Positions 35,614 through 48,400 are shown, counted from the stretch's first letter. The stretch: DNA of 64,000 nucleotides from Ophioderma brevispina (GCA_023653785.1 JAMKCH010007188.1:62001-126000), one strand, 5' to 3'. The notes: generated by a model from the sequence alone, not told the origin. A program made the numbers and translations.

Positions 35614-37134
35614 TATAACATGGAACATGACCTATGCTGAAATGCACTGAGTTAGCATTAGTGTTCAGCATAAGATAGTTTGACCTTTGAACTTCATTAA
35701 TCGAGTTGTGCTACAGGTATGAAACATAGCATGGCAAATTTGCTACTAAATGGTTTTCACTTCTGACAATAGGCATAATTTGGTGGAAAAAGGAATGGGT
35801 TCAAGTTCTAATTTATACTGCACATGCTATAGCCATGTAGATTTGAACCCAAAATAGTGCATTTCTTGTATTTCATAAAGTGCTGTTTTATAATTGGAGA
35901 TGATATTGTTCTTGGTAAATGAATATATCATCATACTTGAAGTCTTCTGCCTGCAAAAAAAAACAGAAAAAAAAACAAGTATGTCTCAGAAGAAGACCAC
36001 ACGCATAATTTTTATAATTAACATTTTACCACATTTTTCCTCTTTTTTATTTAGTTTCAAATTTGTTTAGTTTTCTGAAAAACAAAGGTGCAATTTAAAG
36101 TAGCCCCCCAAAAAACAAGTTGCCTAAAATGAGGGAAAAAATGGTGGGGTTACCAGATTTTGCATAGGCTTTAATTATTTTATTTGTCTGAGACAAACTT
36201 CTTTTTTTTTTAATATGGCCTAAGAAGCAAAAATCTCTTCTTGACCAGAATAGAAGTAACTTTTTGCCAGAATTGCGGAGTGGTTGCGTATTGGGACATG
36301 GGCGATTATCTGGTCGAGTACTGTATGTGTTTGCGTGCCTGTTTGTTGTGAAATTGGTGGTTATCATTTGTGCTAATAATATTATTTTTGTTTTACTTTT
36401 CTTCGGGTGTGGTGCGGTGCATGTGGAACATTAACAAATTACATTGGTTTCTGTTTGTTTTACAACATGAAATAGTTCTAAATGCATGACAATTTGTTTA
36501 TTAACAACACTTTAAAAATGCATGTTCACATTAAACACATTGCATGGACTTTTAAGAGATGTTAGGTTTATAATTCACACAGGCTTCTCATTTAAAAGGT
36601 TGAATGTTCTATTATGTCACTTTTAGATAAGTTAAAGCTAACTGTTTTATATTTGGCAATGGAATAAAGAAATAGGTCATTGGCACTACATTGTCAAAAA
36701 TTTAATTTTTTCTGAAGAAAAAAAAATAGGGAAATTGTCCAGAAATTCATACTTGAAGAAAAAAAATAGAAAGGGATTAAATGGATGTAAGCTAATTATA
36801 AATTGAATCAAGAGAGGGTGGTATATCTTGAAAAAGAAAAGGACTAGGAACATCATGACAAGAAAGTAAGTGTAGAAAGATAAAGGAAAAGAGAAAATTG
36901 AGACTAGAATCCTTTTAGATAAAGTGTAGGTAATGTTATCCCGTTACAATTTTGAATGGAATTCCAAAGAAATATGCAATTTTAAAGGTGCTTGTTCCGA
37001 TTTAAGTGTATCATTATTTTTACTTGTTATAAAACCCTGGCACATGACTACACTCACCATCAAGTTTCTTGAGAAAATAAAATGCAGATTTGATGGTAGA
37101 AGCATCTGTCAGGTCAGGTATTTTTTCAGGGCCT

Positions 37135-37475
37135 GCTACTAGTAGCCTGGTAACCAGTACTACCTGTCCCAGGGCCGTGTTGTTGGTGGCTAAACCGACA
37201 CCCCCCTCGGGTTTCTAAGGATGTCTGATGAGGAGGGTTGCTGCTTACCCTGGTAGAACTAAAAAGAAGATCTACCTACAAGGGCGTCAGCTCTGGAGAG
37301 CTAATGGCGGCCATCCAGCACATTGACATCAGGAAGGGCATCCGGTCAATTATCTTTTGCTCCAATAAATCCTCACACAACATGATTGCTGTGAGTGCGA
37401 GGTGAATCTGGCCACTCCCGTTAGCTGGGACTAAAGCAGATTTAAAACTTTGGTTTTACTACTACTATCTTTAGT
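37135..37475 (+). mobile_element. LINE/SINE 3'-end fragment with (TAC)n tail
   Basis: GC-richer block containing ATCAGGAAGGGCATCCGGTC and CTGGCCACTCCCGTTAGCTG, then GGTTTTACTACTACTATC. The GGAAGGGCATCCGG..GGCGACC/CCACTCC layout recalls tails of RTE-type LINEs and their SINE partners in other animals; that link is from memory of the family. Confidence 0.5.
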
Positions 37476-37513
37476 TCTAGATGACTTTTGAATTACTACA
37501 TAAAAATATATTT

Positions 37514-37538
37514 TGAAATCTCTGAGGCAGCCTTTAAT
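37514..37538. mobile_element. Solo terminus of TTAA element family
   Basis: GAAATCTCTGAGGCAGCCTT followed by TAA matches the right end of the element at 49304-49719. No matching left end is evident nearby. Confidence 0.55.
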
Positions 37539-38579
37539 GGTTAACTTTTAAAAAGGCAGTTTTTGTATCCATCTTTGCAAAGAAATAGATTTGGAGGGTG
37601 AATTTTCAGGATGACAATGAGAAAAATACACCTTTGATCTAATATAAATATTTATACTACTTCCAGGTAAGTCAGAGGCTCCAAAAGATGATCGGAACAA
37701 GCATCTTTAACTATTACACCAAGCATATCTTCTGTTTAATTTTTGTGGGTGGTTGTTTAACTCTTCATAAAATAAAAGTGGGTTTTAGAATCAATGGAAG
37801 TGGATTTTTAGAATCAAAGAAGTAGTCATCTACATTTAGTCATTAGTGTATTCAGTTGGGAGCATTTTATTTACACCACTTTTTTCCTTTGGGTGATCCT
37901 ATTTCAACACTCAAGAATAATCCTCTGTAGTGATGCATTTTTGTTTTCCTTAAAGTTTTATGTTCGTTAATTTGCCTTTGTTTTGTTTTTAATTCAGTTG
38001 AATTTTTCAATAAATAAAAAAACAAAAAGCCAATTTTAAAAAATTAATTCAAAATTGTAAATTAGAAATTCTAGTTCACAGTATACTTTCATAAAAAGTA
38101 AACTTAGGGTAATGACCCCAGACAGATTTTAACAAAGATATAAAATTAGGTTGATTCCACTGCCTTTGTGCAATAAAATTAAAACCATGTTTACTGCTTT
38201 TCCTTGTTAGATCTGTAGCTGATAATATCATCAGAAAGAACAAAAAAAAATAAAGCTTTGCCTTGAAAAGCAAAGAAACCGTTTAAATGGGCATTAATGG
38301 TCTGTTCGAATTGAGTGGGTAGATAGCTGGGGATTAATCCCTCTGGATGTTTCATGCATGCTGTTCAGATAAATATAGGATCATTTCAGTATAGAAACCA
38401 TATGCAATAGTATTTGCAAGATTGTTTAGAGTAGCCAAAAACATTTTTCCTGAAAAAGCATGTTTTTGATGTCAACAAGGAAAAAAAAACACTTCAAAGG
38501 GAAGATTTAAAGTAGGATAACTTCCACAACCCTTAACTTTTTCCTGTGCTTGGCAATTTTGTATAGGTTATAACATATA

Positions 38580-38770
38580 AGGTCAGTTGCATTTGAGATG
38601 GCGTCCCAAATATTTGCAGGTCATTTGGGGAAACCTTCTAAAAAACAACAAAAAAACCACCAAAAAACTGGCAAAAGGGCTTGTTTGGACTCATTTAAAT
38701 GCATTTTTCAGACTTATTCTAAATATGTCCATGAAAAACAAAATTAACAAAATTGATCATTGACTGTACG
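38580..38770. repeat. Diverged copy of the 45.3-kb hairpin repeat
   Basis: GGTCAGTTGCATTTGAGATG, GTCCCAAAT and GGTCATTTGGGG correspond to the hairpin at 45349-45411. ATATGTCCATGAAAA matches its flank in inverted order. Confidence 0.6.
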
Positions 38771-39454
38771 CGACATCCGCATGCAAAGAGTTGATGTATT
38801 AACTAATTGATGACATGTATGTGGCTTTGTTAAGCTTGAGCCATTTATTATCCTCATACTGAGTGCACATTGATTTTTGTCAATGTCCCGGAAACTTAAA
38901 AGTCCAGTCATTAACCTCTTAACTGTTGCAAGCGTAAAAGTTAGTGTAAAATGTAATTACAAAGGGTAGTGTGGGTAGGAATTACTAATGAAGTCCTGTA
39001 ATGTACCGTAGCTTGATATGTTAGGGTGAAGGGGATCAATTGTGTTGGTTATGATTCTTAACAACATTATTGACAACTTTTGGTCATATTAAGGTGGGGG
39101 TCAGCCTTTTAACAAAACTAGTTTATAGCACTTCTTCCATCCAGTTACCATCTTCTCTGTTCCATCATTTGTTCTTTCCCTGGGTAGAAAGAAAGCACTT
39201 GCAAATGCCTACATAAAACATATTATCTTAAAATTATCAAGGTAAATATTGTATGGATAGGGTCACTTCAGGAATTATATTTTATGCTAGCCTTAACTGC
39301 TGTAGATTTTGCTCAGTTTTCTGAAACAAATTGATGCAAATTTTAAAAAAAAAGTTTCTAGACCTTACAGGATAGCATTTCTTGGTTTGAATATATAGAT
39401 CTCTGTTTTGGTCAGGATTACAAAAATGCATATGGGTTCATTCTGCAGTAATAT

Positions 39455-39720
39455 GGGTTGTGGTTTCAGCTCACATACAGCAGTGATCCCCTTTTTAAAC
39501 AGGGGTCAAGTTTTGGTAAATTTTGCATTTTTGTTTGGGGGGGGTTGAAAATTATGGTTTGGTAAAATTTAACAAAAGGGGGGAGGGGGTTACTTACTAC
39601 ATAAGTGCATAAGGGGCATACCACTTTTATGGATTGTGATTTCAGTTCTCGGGTAATGAAGCAACCTTTTTTAAACACGGTCATATTTGGTAACCAGAAA
39701 GTGCGTAGATTTATTCTAGA
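39455..39720. repeat. Diverged tandem duplication, about 174 bp
   Basis: GGTTGTGGTTTCAGC..TTTTTAAACAGGGGTCA..TTTGGTAAA recurs as GGATTGTGATTTCAGT..TTTTTTAAACACGGTCAT..TTTGGTAACC. Confidence 0.6.
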
Positions 39721-40081
39721 CAAGTAGGAACAATTATACTTTTATTGCAAATTATCTGTTAGCTTTTGGTTCATTATTGTTTAGGCAAATCATTGATCAT
39801 CAGTAGTGTTCAACAATCTCTATTATGAACCCCTCCCAGCCGATAGTGTACAACTAATGCCAATGATATTTATCTAGGAGTGTTTCCAATGCATTGAACT
39901 TATTTAAAATGAACAGGAAAGCATTTCGGTTTCAAATCACGGACAAGGACTTAATGTATGAGAGTACCTGATATCGCATTAAGTATAAGTGGACTAAAAC
40001 TGGACTGGCTTAACCCTTTCAGCGTAGATCTTTGTGACAATTAGAAGCTCTCTGCTACCTAGTTATGGTGTCGGTTGGCGT

Positions 40082-40555
40082 GGTATTTATACATACTAAT
40101 ATTCACATAATGTGAATGTCGGTTTATCGTGATCAGCTAGTTGTATCAGTATACCCATGCAATACCATCAGCAAGGAAACAGCACTGTATGTGCAGTTGT
40201 GGTATTTATACCTACTAGTATTCACATTAATGTGAATGTGGTTTATCGATGATCAGTAGTGGTCATCAGTATAACATGCAATACCATCAGCAAGGAACAG
40301 TCACTTGTCTGTGCAGTGTGGTATTTATACCATAGATTAATCACATAATGGAAGTCGGTTATCGTGATAGTAGTTGTAACAGTAGACATTGCAATACCAT
40401 CAGCACGGAACAGTCACTTGTATGTGCAGTGTGGTATTAATACCTACTAGATATTCACATAATGTGAAGTAGGTTTATCGTGATCAGCTAGTTGTCATCG
40501 TATAACATGCAATATCATCAGCAAGGACAGTCCTTGTAGGTGCAGTGTGGTTTTT
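40082..40555. repeat. Tandem repeat of about 119 bp, four copies with many indels
   Basis: Copies start GGTATTTATAC at 40082, 40201, 40320 and 40433, with a fragment at 40548. The unit contains the palindrome TTCACATAATGTGAA, GTTTATCGTGATCAGCTAG, GCAATACCATCAGCAAGGA and TGTGCAGTGTGG. Copies differ mainly by single-base gaps. Confidence 0.93.
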
Positions 40556-41180
40556 TTTATGGGTGTTGGGTTGATAGGGATATAACAATGTGGTGTCCCA
40601 GATGGCATGCTGGGTGTCCATCATATGAAATTTGTAGGTATGGACACAGTAATCATTTCATGTTCATTAAAATTAATAGAAATTCAATTGTTAGATAGGA
40701 AAGATGTAAACAAATAGTTTAGTATTTTAACGGGTTACCCATTTTAAGAAATTACAAATGCAAGGTGGGTTTATCTGCACGTGCCAGTTACTACAAGTAT
40801 TGATGCAAAATGCATAAAGTACAATTCACAGTGCAGAAAATGAATATTTGCTGACAAATAGTAAGGGCACAAGTCGGTCTATGTTTACTTACCAGAGGGT
40901 CACTGCACCTCGAGGGTGTCCAGGTCCAGCAGACTCTTAAGAAGTAGGCAGAGTTCGTGGCATACCAAGTAACTAGGTGTTTGTAATAAAAAGGTTTAGT
41001 ATGTATCCTACAAATGCCATTTGGATAAATGTCCTTGGGTACTTCCTGGTTCATGTTTCTTCTTCACGGTTACAAGGAAAGAAGCTCAAAGGTGGGTAAT
41101 TAATATAATATGAAGATCTTTTTCTGTTTTTGCCACCATTAATATAAATGACAGTCGTTTGAAAAAAAAATCAATGATAA

Positions 41181-41245
41181 CCAGGATTTGAACCTGGGAC
41201 CTTTGGTTAACTAGTTTGTGTTACCAAACAAGCTAAAGGTTTCCC
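41181..41245 (-). repeat. tRNA-derived SINE head or tRNA relic
   Basis: Minus strand: TTTAGCTTGTTTGGTAACAC (box-A-like) and GGTCCCAGGTTCAAATCCTG (T-arm and box B). Confidence 0.6.
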
Positions 41246-43288
41246 AGGAAAAATGCAAATAGAATTGATGTGTTTGTGTCAAGTCTAAAGGAGGGACCAG
41301 AATGCATTCAATATTTAGGTTGGTGATGACATTATTTGTGGTACCCCCCCCCCAATTTATTTATCGGAGAGTAATAGAAAAGTCCAGGTGACTGGTGTGA
41401 TCTATTCATGATACTGACTTACAATCGCTTCACAAATGATGTTACTGGTTAGTGTTAGTTTTTTACTGCTTTACTGGTCCTGTTATTGCATGGAATGCCC
41501 CAAAAGATTTGTTTATCATCTCATTTCCTGGGACCTTTAAGGGTCCGTATGAGGTAGACTAGAGCAGTAATATTCTTCCTAGGCACCTTCCAGGTTCATA
41601 TCTTGGATGGGCAGTGAATTTTGCACTAACTGTCATGTATGTTGTGGGGCCAAAAAAAACAAATCTTCCTGCTATATTAATATATTATTCCAACATGTGA
41701 GATTCTTTCCTATAGTGCTATTGATTTCAGAGTTGGTTTCCATGATGATTATATCCCTCTAAATTACATCTGTGCCACTTCTTAGATTAGAAGATGTAGG
41801 GCAACAGGGTTGGAACTATATTGCTCTTGATATTTGTTTATTCTGGATTTGTGATAATAAAAAGAGACTTTCTAACAGCTGTTTTTTTGGTCAAAACTTT
41901 TTGAGGAGCCAACTTTCCTCTAATGTTGACAGATTTTCATGAAGCTAAGGGGGTAATAATGACACAGTACTGATTGTGGTTAAAGTTTCATTTCAGTCAT
42001 TTGTGATCAATTCAAATGTACTGTGAGCACATGCACACTTTCATTGGAAGTCATTTCAAGAAATGTGAAAGTTATAAATTGGAAAAAATCTGTAACATGC
42101 ATTTATTCTGCCATTTCTAGGTAGTGTTAATAGAACTCTGACACATTCAAGTACCCATGCATATCTTACTGTTGACAGCGATCAAGGGAAAATGTTGCCA
42201 TATTTTAAGCTTGTCTCCTGAATCAAGTCATCATCTGTCTGACATGATTCCTTAACACCAATTAATGGGAGTGTGGAAAGGAGGGGGAAAGGGATAGGAA
42301 GGGGTAAGGGGGGTTAATGGGAGAGGTCTTCACATTCTTTTGCAGTGGTGTGACAACTATCCCCCACCTTTCACCCCACCCCACTCCAAGATTGTAGCAT
42401 GCTATATTACATTAGCGTGTTAAGAATGAAGGTCAGTTGTTGGTTTTTGGGATCAAGGTGAGGTCTAGAAGGTGCTTTCCCCCAATGGAGAAGAATGACT
42501 GGGTGGCACTTGCTTTAAGTTTTACCATAGCAGATTTCATGGAATGTTCACCAGATGCAGTTGTTACTCGATGTGTAAATTTTTGTTCAGATTGGATTAG
42601 ATTTGATTGTACTATCTATCTTGGATACATTGCTTCTCTTGAAGCACATCTATATCTCGAGAGTCAGATTTTTGTTATAGAAATCAATAAAAGTTAGGTG
42701 TATGGGTACAATAATAATAATTCAGTTTCCCCTTCCAAGTAGGGTTGGATGGTATTACTGAAACATGTTTTTGAAATACCTTTAGCAAAGACAAGCTATA
42801 AATCTAGTTAAATGTATCCCTAAGCAAACTTGAGCAAGTGTTTCTTGTTTAAAATGTCAATTTGAAAAAGAAAAAAAAAACAGTTGCGCTATAATGAATT
42901 GCAGTTGTTAGCCTAGCTGCTTCCAATCACCCAATATTGCTGTCATTTAAAAAGCAAAAAAGCTCCAAAGCATGGCAAAATATCAGCTTTGATGTTATCC
43001 AGGGGTGGATCCAGGGTTTCAATCGGAAGAGGGTGAAATAATTGCGGCTTATCAGAAGTTCTTGGATCCTTCTTAGAAGAACTTCTTCTCTCTCTTTAAA
43101 GTTTGGCAACTCTTAATTTTTGTTGTAAGGGGGAGGAGTCAAATAAGAAATCAAAACCCAGCTGGATCTGCACCAATTATGTGTGTATGTGTGTGGGAGT
43201 GTGTGTGGATATATTTGCAGGAATATAATGCTATATTGATAATATAGGAGTAACATTTTTTGTTTTTCTTTCTCGCCCTTTTTTTCAG

Positions 43289-43359
43289 CAGCAACAAAGC
43301 AGATTCCTACAGCACCTAACGAGTTTCCACATCGGATGACGACTGGGTGTACGCAGTAG
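43289..43359 (+). CDS. Probable terminal coding exon f of the R7 RGS gene
   Basis: It has one of the strongest acceptors in the window (CTTTCTCGCCCTTTTTTTCAG). Entered in phase 1 from exon d, the frame reads ATKQIPTAPNEFPHRMTTG then CTQ and stops at TAG 43357-43359. The acceptor is a tandem CAGCAG, so use of 43289 or 43292 would differ by one codon. The other two frames stop within about 17 codons. The intron from exon d would be about 13.2 kb, large but in line with R7 genes elsewhere. No domain is recognisable; support is the acceptor, the frame match and the following UTR-like sequence. Confidence 0.5.
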
Positions 43360-43396
43360 AGACTAGAACATTTAGGTTATTTTCTTATCCGTCTCT

Positions 43397-43480
43397 TCCC
43401 ATCATGCAACTGTGAATATGAAAAAAAAACTCCCATCATGCATCTGTGATTCATAGAAAAAAACTCCCATCATGCAACTG
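43397..43480 (+). repeat. Three copies of CTCCCATCATGCAACTG-type motif in putative 3'UTR
   Basis: CCCATCATGCAACTGTGA, CCCATCATGCATCTGTGA and CCCATCATGCAACTGGGA recur about every 35 bp, separated by A-rich spacers. A short tandem duplication with A-run length changes. Confidence 0.75.
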
Positions 43481-43897
43481 GGAATAATGATAAACCAATG
43501 TGAGCATTATTTGCCCATCTCAAGGTGATTTTTGTGAATTTGTTTATAAACAGTAGTTCAATGGTTACCGTGGTTACTGAATTTTGTAGAGGTACTCTGC
43601 AGCTGTGAAGGATGCATCGCTTGGAACTGGATATTTGTACACCCATACGAGAAGATGACTTCTGCTGAGTGACGAGACACTGAGTTAAACTATACCAGAC
43701 GGACGTGAGGCAATGCTCATCAAGAAAGCTTGCTAGCTATCTATGGAGTCAATGAGGCATGTGGATTTGTTCAATAATTCATCTGAAATATGTTCACATG
43801 GATACCTTTTGTTGATGACTTTTGCTGATTGACTAGTACAAAGACTACTTACCTGATGAAGTTCATTGCAAGGAATGATTACTTCAAGTGAATTAAA

Positions 43898-44008
43898 TGA
43901 CACATGAAGACTAAGTGACACATAAGGAGACTAAGTGACACAAAAGACTAAGTGACACATGGAGACTAAGTGACACATAAGGAGACTAGTGACACACAAG
44001 GAGACAAA
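43898..44008 (+). repeat. Minisatellite, GACTAAGTGACACATAAGGA unit
   Basis: About five to six copies of a 15-21 bp unit (GACACAT-AAGGAGACTAAGT) with small indels, lying in the putative 3'UTR. One copy lacks an A (GACTAGTGACACAC). Confidence 0.85.
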
Positions 44009-45348
44009 AGTGTTGTGTCCAAATACAGCTGTATTCCCAGAGACGGACATTGGTTTGTTGCATTTCATTGGGTTTGGCATCGTACAGACAAGTGGCTTCA
44101 AAATGTGAAGCCAGAACTCTTCTGGAAGTTCTATGGATTATACCAAAGCTTGCCATGTGATAACCCTGTTATACCTCGGAGAAAATGTATATTGGCTGAT
44201 AAGGAAATCGCCACACGTGATGTGCGCCTGTGAGATTTCAACTAATAGTGTACGTGTATATGCAGCGAACCATATGACTTTGATGATCATATGACGACTT
44301 TGTAACCAAGAATTGAAAACGGGTTCAAACCATAATAGATGGACATAAATATACGTCCATGCTAAAACATTTTTTGTCTTTTTTACAAGCGAGTCGAGTC
44401 CAAATTTGCTTGTGTGTTTAGTCAACAAAGAAGTACGTATTTCTCTCTGTTGACGTTCTCTCCCTGTTTTGGAAAAATACTGACATGATAATGATGAATC
44501 ACGCACTTTGACCTTGACCTTGTGGATAACAAAATCACTAGAGTGTGCATTGCATCGTGGGAAATCCAAATTTGCCGTTGTGAGACCCTCGACCGATACG
44601 ACATCTACGTGTACAACCTGCTCCACACAACGCCACCGGCATTGACAGCTGCAGATGGCGTTTCTAATTCAGCGGCGTTTCTATCTCAAATCGGACTTAA
44701 GTAATTAATCAAGATACCTTGTATTGCGGAGGAAGAGAGGCATGGGCTGGTGACCAGTATGCCGATCTGGATGATACAAAGTGTACTTGAGGGCAGAAGC
44801 TCTGTCAAGGAGAAACACACAGGGATCTATTGACTCCCACAGAGTTTGGACTCACAGATGCTTATTTTTTTGTTTCCTGTCTAGGCAGATGGGCAAATGT
44901 TCGTCTCCATAACATTAAGGTCTTACAGTACCTTGTGTGAGGAGTCACGTGGATATAATTATTGTTATATATAAATATGAATTTTAGTTAACTTTTTGTA
45001 CAAAATGCACAAATTTAGTGTGTGCAGGTGAAGTTGTACATACACATTGGAGTTGTATATAACTCATACTGATGGTTTTATCTTGATGAAGAAGTTTCTG
45101 TTTATTCATACATGTTCCACATTTATATTGTCTGGCCCTATGTAGCGAGGCATTTTCCTCCTGTTTGCAAAGTTCTGGGTCTTCTCTTGCTTTGTGTTTT
45201 AACCCTCTGGGGGCCTGCCGGTGATTAAAGTCGCTCGGAGCTCAAACTTTGTCAATTTTTTTGTTCAAAAATGTCAAAATTATGCATTTTCATGGACATA
45301 TATGGTATCAGCATGAAAAAAATACATTCAAGTGAGGCTAGTCTTAGG

Positions 45349-45411
45349 TCAGTGATTTTTGAGATGGCTTCCCAAATCGGTCATTTGGGAAGCCATCTCA
45401 AAAGCCACTGA
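45349..45411. repeat. Near-perfect 29-bp hairpin with 5-base loop
   Basis: Left arm 45349-45377 and right arm 45383-45411 pair through TTTTGAGATGGCTTCCCAAA without mismatch. One mismatch and one G-T pair lie near the outer end (TCAGTGAT against GCCACTGA). Part of a dispersed repeat (see 38580-38770). Confidence 0.9.
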
Positions 45412-48400
45412 TTTATGCATACAGCCTACAGAATCTATCAGAATTGGAAGGGTTAATATGCAACTTGGACATCTTACGGAGTGGCTAAGTTTCCAAAATG
45501 CACTTCAACAAAAGCAGTCAAATCCAAGTTTGTTTATGCACACAAATTATTGAAGATACTTGAACACTGCAAATGAAACATCTCTCTTGTTTGGGATAAG
45601 GGCCTACACATGTATTTATACAATGAACTCTGGTCCCTGGTGACTGGGCTACATGTTACAAGCCTTTTGTGGTTGAAGTTCTTGTCATGCACAATGCAGG
45701 CAGGGATGATTATTGACTTAAAGGGATGCAGTATGGTTCAGAATCCCCGGACAAGTGTAGATACAGTGTGACCTAAAAATGTAACACATGATAATGTTAA
45801 TATGTTTGTCATGGGTTGGATTTTGTGGGAGGTTACATTACATTATACTCCATTTACCTACCTTGAGTCAGTGACGTCAACGCGTTTGGGCAGTTGTTTG
45901 CATGTATATTTTCACACAGCTCTTATACGCATGCGTGCGTACGTTAGTGTTTTGAAGCAACACGGATTTAATGCCGCGACTATTACATTACACGCTGAAG
46001 TTACTGACTTGAAGAAGATAAATGCAATATAGTTTTTCACACTAAGCAAAAGATGGTAAAATTAGCGATCAATTGCCGCTTTGGATGACTAATTAAGAGG
46101 CATTAAGAGGAATTTACTAGTTGTGCTTAGGACTAAGTAAAACTTTTCCAAAGGAAAACTTTTTCATGCTTTTTTGTGTGTGTGAATTGGCTCTTTCAGA
46201 AGCATTTCTGGTGGGTCGCTGGTGAGATTTTCATTGCTGGCATAAATGGCAATCTTTTTTTTTTTTTCTGTCATGAATTTTTGCAGGCATTAAACTTATA
46301 CTTACACAAGTACATAGCAGATGCTTGTGGTATATTAGTTGATGAGGCGCAACAGTGATGCATGTGTCAGAGACTGCAAAATATTGCAACTAATTTGGCG
46401 GCTGATTTGCCATTTAAAAATGCCGATCGATCGCAAATTCGCTCCATTGTCTGCTCATTGTGAAAAGACCCATTATGAGTACAAACCAATAAAAAAGAAG
46501 CAATGCTTGTTCAAAGCCAAAGACTATATTGACAGGTTACAGTAGGTGGGTATGTTTGTATCTGCAATAGCAAGTTCTATTGCAGATTATCAAATGGGTA
46601 TGTATGTATCTGCAATTATCATCAGGGGTTTCTGAAAAAGACTGTAGAGTTAACTGTACTGTCAGCAGGGACAGTGTTCATTGAGATTGTGGTTGTTGTG
46701 ACTATTTTATTGTTAATTTGAACAATGACTAGCTGACGTTACTAACAGTGATGTAGAACATCTGCAGCCTCATTCCGCAGGAACCACAGGTTTTCTGACT
46801 GAATCCGACGACGCACGACGTACCACGATTAACGACTTCCTGGCAATGAGGCTGTTGATGTGTTAAGCTCTCTATCTACATTGTCGACACCAATGTACCT
46901 CCTATTTTAATCATGTAACATAGTCATGTATGTTTGTATTTTATTTCCTATATAGTTGGGGTTACCTGTATATTGGGATAAACATACTCAAAACGTGGAT
47001 GTGTACATTTAGTTAATCCGTCGTGTTCATAAAATACTTCTAATGAAGCGAAAATAGTTCGTACCAAATTATCCACTTTTCAAGTGTCAATTGCAGCTGT
47101 TCTTACTATTGGTTGAAAACAATTTTGTAATGGACCAAAACCTATATAGTTGGTACTCAATTTCAATTACTGTACTCTGAAAATTTTCAGATAAGTACTC
47201 TATTTAATAAGTGGTGTAGATGTTTGTGTTTGAGTACTAAATCTGCAAGTAGTTTAAAAACTTCAAATTGGAGCAATTTAGGACTAGAGCATTTTTTGGT
47301 GCACTTGAAAAGGATGGAACAAAATTATGAAGTTAAAATTTGATGACAAATTATTCAATGTGATGGTCTTACTTAGAAAAAGGGATTAAAAGTTTATAAT
47401 TTGCCATGCATTTCATTCAATTTGAAGGATGTGTTCCTTGAGAGAAGGCTTTACACAATTTTCTTTCTATAAATATGGTTTTTCCACACACTCTTGGTGT
47501 AGATACATGTACAACGTGTGTGTATTTGGAGGAAAAAGGTCTGATTAAAAGCTGGTGGATTATCTTAAAATATTACTCCATTACAGGTTTAGCTTGTAAT
47601 CAGCCAAGGCATTTTTTCGCAGTTGCACAATTATATAAGAATACACGCATGGATAGACCAACTATAAATGCACACACACTGCTCATAAAGAAATGGCTGT
47701 GAAGTTATTTGTTATGTAATTCCCTAGTTTTTGCATTTTTCTTCTAGATTACTTTTTGGTAAGAATCTGTTTCGTGAAAACCTATGCAGGGCTTGCAAAA
47801 TCTTAAACATCTGCTGGTGAAACTCTGTTGCTTTCCATTTAATTTTAGTTTGGCAATTTCATATCTTATCTAAAACTTAAACTTTCAGATTTAAATTTGT
47901 CAAAAAAGATTGATATTCTGTATCAAAATGGAAACATAATCAAAAGCATTAGAAAATTAATTGGAGTACTTGCAGTGTACATGATAAATTATTACATTTA
48001 TAAATTGAGATGTTTTATGTTCAGATTTTGATCAAATAGGTTATTTTAGATGATTTCAATGTTCCCAAGAGAAGGCATGAAAACCTGAACCAATTCCATT
48101 GAAAAATGATAGTGAAGTTCAAATTCCAGCAGATGTTACCTCCTCCAGGAGGCTGTAGAAGGCAGATATAATATTATTGTATTGTAGTAAATCTGGTACC
48201 AAAATTCAGGTATGTTTGGTAGCTTTCAAAAATCCAGTGGTTTGGGAGTTCCCCCCCCCCAAGTATAAATCCTGTGGTTAGGATTAAAATGTTCTGTGCT
48301 ACGAAGAGGTCCAAACTCCAGGTGAAATTTTTCCAAAATCAAAATACCAATTGGCATTTTTTACCATCAATACTAGTAGTGTCTTCCATAATGGGTATGG

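Larger units (their letters stand above)
30091..43288. other. Putative 13.2-kb RGS intron between exons d and f
   Basis: Holds possible exon e and the repeats listed separately. Remaining stretches (30.1-31.7, 32.2-33.1, 33.4-34.4, 35.6-37.1, 37.6-39.4, 40.6-43.3 kb) are AT-rich and show only chance frames. Confidence 0.45.
43360..45000 (+). other. Likely 3' untranslated region after exon f
   Basis: Sequence after the predicted stop has no conserved coding potential. It holds three copies of CCCATCATGCAACTG-like sequence and a 20-bp-unit minisatellite. No clear AATAAA lies close downstream; the next good one is near 46487, so the 3' end is not fixed. Long frames on either strand here (up to 162 codons antisense, 44138-44626) have no recognisable domain and look like chance. 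Confidence 0.3.

Noticed and set aside
44138..44626. 162-codon minus-strand frame, the longest in the window
   Set aside because: It lies antisense to the putative 3'UTR, has no recognisable domain, and its length is near chance for 64 kb of AT-rich DNA.
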